Source: Sphingobacteriia bacterium
GTDB lineage: Bacteria > Bacteroidota > Bacteroidia > Chitinophagales > Chitinophagaceae
Length of the DNA: 64,000 bases
Direction of reading: 5' to 3'
Assembly: GCA_017304675.1 (NCBI GenBank)
Contig: JAFKLS010000017.1
Coordinates: 700,971 to 764,970 of the forward strand
The position numbers were made by a program, and so were the translations under genes. The notes under the pieces were generated by a model that saw only the letters and a list, made by a program, of their open reading frames with translations, made no database searches and was not told the origin of the DNA. Below, in pieces: positions 62,346 to 64,000 of the stretch (position 1 is the first letter of the stretch; every line of letters starts with the position of its first letter).

Positions 62346-62490
62346 GTTGCCTACAACGTTTCCGCATTTAAGCAGAGGCGGAATTTGAAATTATGTTGTT
62401 GAAATTAATTGAAAAAGTTGATTAGCGAAAAGGAGATGAGCAATTGCGTTGTCGTCCGCCGACTTTGCTTAAATGCTTTGTTAGTGGCAG
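62346..62490 (-). repeat. attC-like site m
   Basis: Left arm TGCCTACAAC, right arm GTTAGTGGCA. Inner arms GCATTTAAGCAGAGGCGG and CCGCCGACTTTGCTTAAATGC pair with unpaired bases on one side. Its body is near-identical to site i and shares the right half with site b. Confidence 0.82.
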
Positions 62491-62597
62491 TTAGTAACGA
62501 CTTGTGTTTAATATAACATGTCATTTTATTTTTGAGTTAAAACTATTATTTAGTCTACCTACTTTAATTCAAATCAATCTATATTCTATTAAGTCAA

Positions 62598-62927
62598 TTA
62601 AATTTTAAACTTATGAAATGTCAACCAATATCGGATGAATAAAATGTATGACAATAGATAAAAGGCTGAAATAAATTTATAAGTTGTTGTCATATTTTTT
62701 TTGTCTTTCTTTCTTAGTGTATATATAAGGACTAAGTCAAAGAATAAAATTGGTAAAGGCGAAAAAGCCCATAAAATGCTGTTAAAGGTCGAGTACAAAA
62801 AACTAGAAGATTGCTCTCCAAATACGAGCATTGACAAGACAGGATATAATGAAAATATAAATAACCCTAAACTTAGTTGTGCGATAATTACGATTATAAA
62901 ACGAGTCCAAATAATATTTCTAAACAT
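62598..62927 (-). CDS. Small multi-pass membrane protein of unknown function
   Basis: A 109-residue hydrophobic protein with three predicted helices (about 10-32, 45-66, 85-105). Features include a basic loop (TLRKKDKKNMTT). No family is recognised. I chose the ATG at 62927; the longer frame begins inside site n and shares a false N-terminal peptide with the frame over site k. Complete cassette: GTTAGTGGCA and TGCCACTAAC match in ten of ten bases. The 107-nt gap after its stop holds no feature. Confidence 0.62.
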   Translation of the reverse strand: MFRNIIWTRFIIVIIAQLSLGLFIFSLYPVLSMLVFGEQSSSFLYSTFNSILWAFSPLPILFFDLVLIYTLRKKDKKNMTTTYKFISAFYLLSYILFIRYWLTFHKFKI

Positions 62928-62937
62928 GATTGAAAAA

Positions 62938-63142
62938 TTGCCACTAACGTTGACGCATTTGTGTTTGTGGCGGAATTTGAAATACGTCTGCCAGAACAAA
63001 TGCTGATTAAAAATACAAATGTTGATGATAAAATTTATTGCTCAATTTATAACATCAAGCTGGAACTAAAGTTCAGCGATGCAATTAGTTGAGCACCTGC
63101 GTTCAGTCCGCCGACATAACACGAATGCTTGTGTAGGCAGCT
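62938..63142 (-). repeat. attC-like site n
   Basis: Left arm TTGCCACTAAC, right arm GTGTAGGCAGC. Inner arms GCATTTGTGTTTGTGGCGG and CCGCCGACATAACACGAATGC pair except for bulged bases. Body near-identical to site k. The right arm reads GTAGG without the usual GTT, and the matching arm at site o has the same change. Confidence 0.8.
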
Positions 63143-63148
63143 GTGCTT

Positions 63149-63838
63149 TTACGCCCAACTGAATTTTGCATCTCTTGTCAAGTGATCTTTGTCAATATCT
63201 AAGTCGTTGCTGAATGTTTCTATTATTGTCGTTACAATTTCTTTCCGATTTATTGTTTTGTTTGTCCGCCTAATGTCAGTATAATTTTCTCTTGCTGCTT
63301 TTTCTGTTAACTGACGAACTGTTTTTAAATCCAGCCCCTTTCCAAACTTCTCAGCAACTTTTATAGAAATAATAGAAAAAACAATACCAGAAAGTGCAAT
63401 TTTCCAGTCAAAGAAAAAAGCAAAAAGAGATAATAAAAAAATAACTATAAATGTCAGGGCCAACCAACCAGGATAAGTTAGAATTTTTATGTCAGTACCG
63501 ACGTAACTCTGAAATTCATTTGCCTTTTGTCGGCGATTGTGTCTTGGGAAGAGGTCAACCAGTTTGCTGTCAAGTTTGATTTCATTCTCGTCAATTAACT
63601 GTGTCGTACTGATAGCCTTTCTTATTCTATAAAATGCCTGCTGCTTTGTGCAGTCGTCATAATTTTCGTAATTGATATTATTTTCAAAAACGTCGCACAA
63701 ATCTCCAAATGTCTTAACGTCGCTAAATGCAGTTTTGTCAAACTTAATACCAAATGATTTTTCAAGTTTGACTACAACGTCGCCAATATCTTCAGCTTCG
63801 TAATTGTCAAGTTTCGTTATGTCGTTGAGGTCTGTCAT
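63149..63838 (-). CDS. Membrane protein with N-terminal acyl-carrier-like domain
   Basis: A 229-residue protein. The first 60 residues (DIGDVVVKLEKSFGIKFDKTAFSDVKTFGDLCDVFENNI) resemble acyl-carrier proteins but lack the Ser of the DSL motif, so phosphopantetheine attachment is unlikely. Two hydrophobic helices lie at about 125-162. A basic C-terminus with IRRTNKTINRKEIVTTIIETFSNDLD follows. Function is unknown. Complete cassette: GTAGGCAGC and GCTGCCTAC match in nine of nine bases. Confidence 0.65.
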   Translation of the reverse strand: MTDLNDITKLDNYEAEDIGDVVVKLEKSFGIKFDKTAFSDVKTFGDLCDVFENNINYENYDDCTKQQAFYRIRKAISTTQLIDENEIKLDSKLVDLFPRHNRRQKANEFQSYVGTDIKILTYPGWLALTFIVIFLLSLFAFFFDWKIALSGIVFSIISIKVAEKFGKGLDLKTVRQLTEKAARENYTDIRRTNKTINRKEIVTTIIETFSNDLDIDKDHLTRDAKFSWA

Positions 63839-63843
63839 AGCAT

Positions 63844-64000
63844 TGCTGCCTACGTTCGGGGCTTGGCGATGGCGTGGCTGCTGCGTTTCGTCACGCTTGA
63901 ACTGAAGCCAAATATAGTGATGTTGTTGATGAATATTAAAAATGTTGAATAGCGTTCTGTCGAGCCCGTGACGAAAGGAAAATAGTAGTACAAATGCTGA
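63844..64000 (-). repeat. attC-like site o (cut by window edge)
   Basis: Left arm GCTGCCTAC at 63845-63853 pairs with the right end of site n. Inner arm GGGGCTTGGCGATGGCG follows, similar to sites g and l. The AAC-arm end and the inner right arm lie at or beyond the window end. Confidence 0.65.

Larger units (their letters stand above)
47626..64000 (-). mobile_element. Integron-like gene cassette array (attC-like sites, no integrase in window)
   Basis: About 16 kb in which all genes point left and are separated by attC-like elements. On the minus strand each element starts with a variable arm ending in AAC and ends with GTT plus a variable arm. Arms that match lie on either side of one gene, as expected for cassettes that each bring their own GTT-arm start and AAC-arm end. 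Twelve gene units can be bounded this way, most with 8 or more matching bases. Classical arrays are read away from attI, which would place an integrase to the right of 64000. No integrase, transposase or phage gene occurs inside. Confidence 0.75.

Noticed and set aside
47626..64000. CRISPR array as an explanation of the repeats
   Set aside because: Repeats are 100-205 bp, imperfect, with genes (not 30-bp spacers) between them, and no cas genes are present.
47626..64000. Insertion sequences or MITEs as an explanation of the repeats
   Set aside because: The matching arms lie on both sides of genes and differ from gene to gene, with no fixed terminal repeat, target duplication or transposase.

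Overview
The window looks like a chromosomal segment of a Bacteroidota bacterium, most likely Chitinophagales/Chitinophagaceae. Evidence: lineage-typical proteins (GldC of gliding motility, an IPExxxVDY-family protein, a TIGR02757/DUF2400 protein, a short 77-residue pterin dehydratase), lipoproteins with a Cys followed by basic residues, few Shine-Dalgarno sites, and promoters of the Bacteroidota type (TTG about 23 nt upstream of TAnnTTTG).

Positions 1 to 46 kb are an ordinary housekeeping backbone of short operons. It opens with a truncated asd gene preceded by a thr-type leader peptide and transcription attenuator. Then come FeoB, a secreted M28 peptidase, BirA, RsfS, FtsH, a LUD protein, LpxH and MscS. 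Next are a MerR regulator, 3-hydroxyacyl-CoA dehydrogenase, GldC, YqeY, CvpA, a CBS protein, a BamA/TamA-type barrel and NAD kinase. These are followed by a Cys/Met-metabolism PLP enzyme, CdsA, a CPBP protease, DusB, glutathione peroxidase, aldehyde dehydrogenase, phosphatidylserine decarboxylase and a second LpxH-like enzyme next to a glycosyltransferase. Glycan-active genes follow: a serine hydrolase, a GH9 enzyme fused to a NodB-type deacetylase domain, and a GH5 enzyme.

At 41.1-45.3 kb lies a compact minus-strand cassette of four genes: a stand-alone SET methyltransferase, a D-Ala-D-Ala-ligase-like ATP-grasp enzyme, a second ATP-grasp fused to another SET domain, and an ABC-transporter membrane domain with no ATPase. 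It looks like an unassigned amide-ligase plus methyltransferase pathway.

Right of a tRNA-Lys(CTT) at 46.7 kb the character changes. From about 47.6 kb to the right edge all genes are on the minus strand, are mostly small secreted, membrane or unknown proteins, and are separated by long imperfect inverted-repeat elements of about 100-205 bp. Read on the minus strand each element begins with ...AAC and ends with GTT.... Its outer arm pairs not with the other end of the same element but with the arm on the far side of the neighbouring gene. This covariation across genes (up to 11 of 12 bases, different for each gene) and the inner arms with unpaired bulges are what integron gene cassettes with attC sites look like. 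I therefore read 47.6-64 kb as an integron-like cassette array (12 to 13 units) with non-canonical attC-like sites. No integrase is in the window; if the classical layout holds it would lie beyond the right edge. One multi-gene cassette carries a lipoprotein gene interrupted by a single in-frame TAG.
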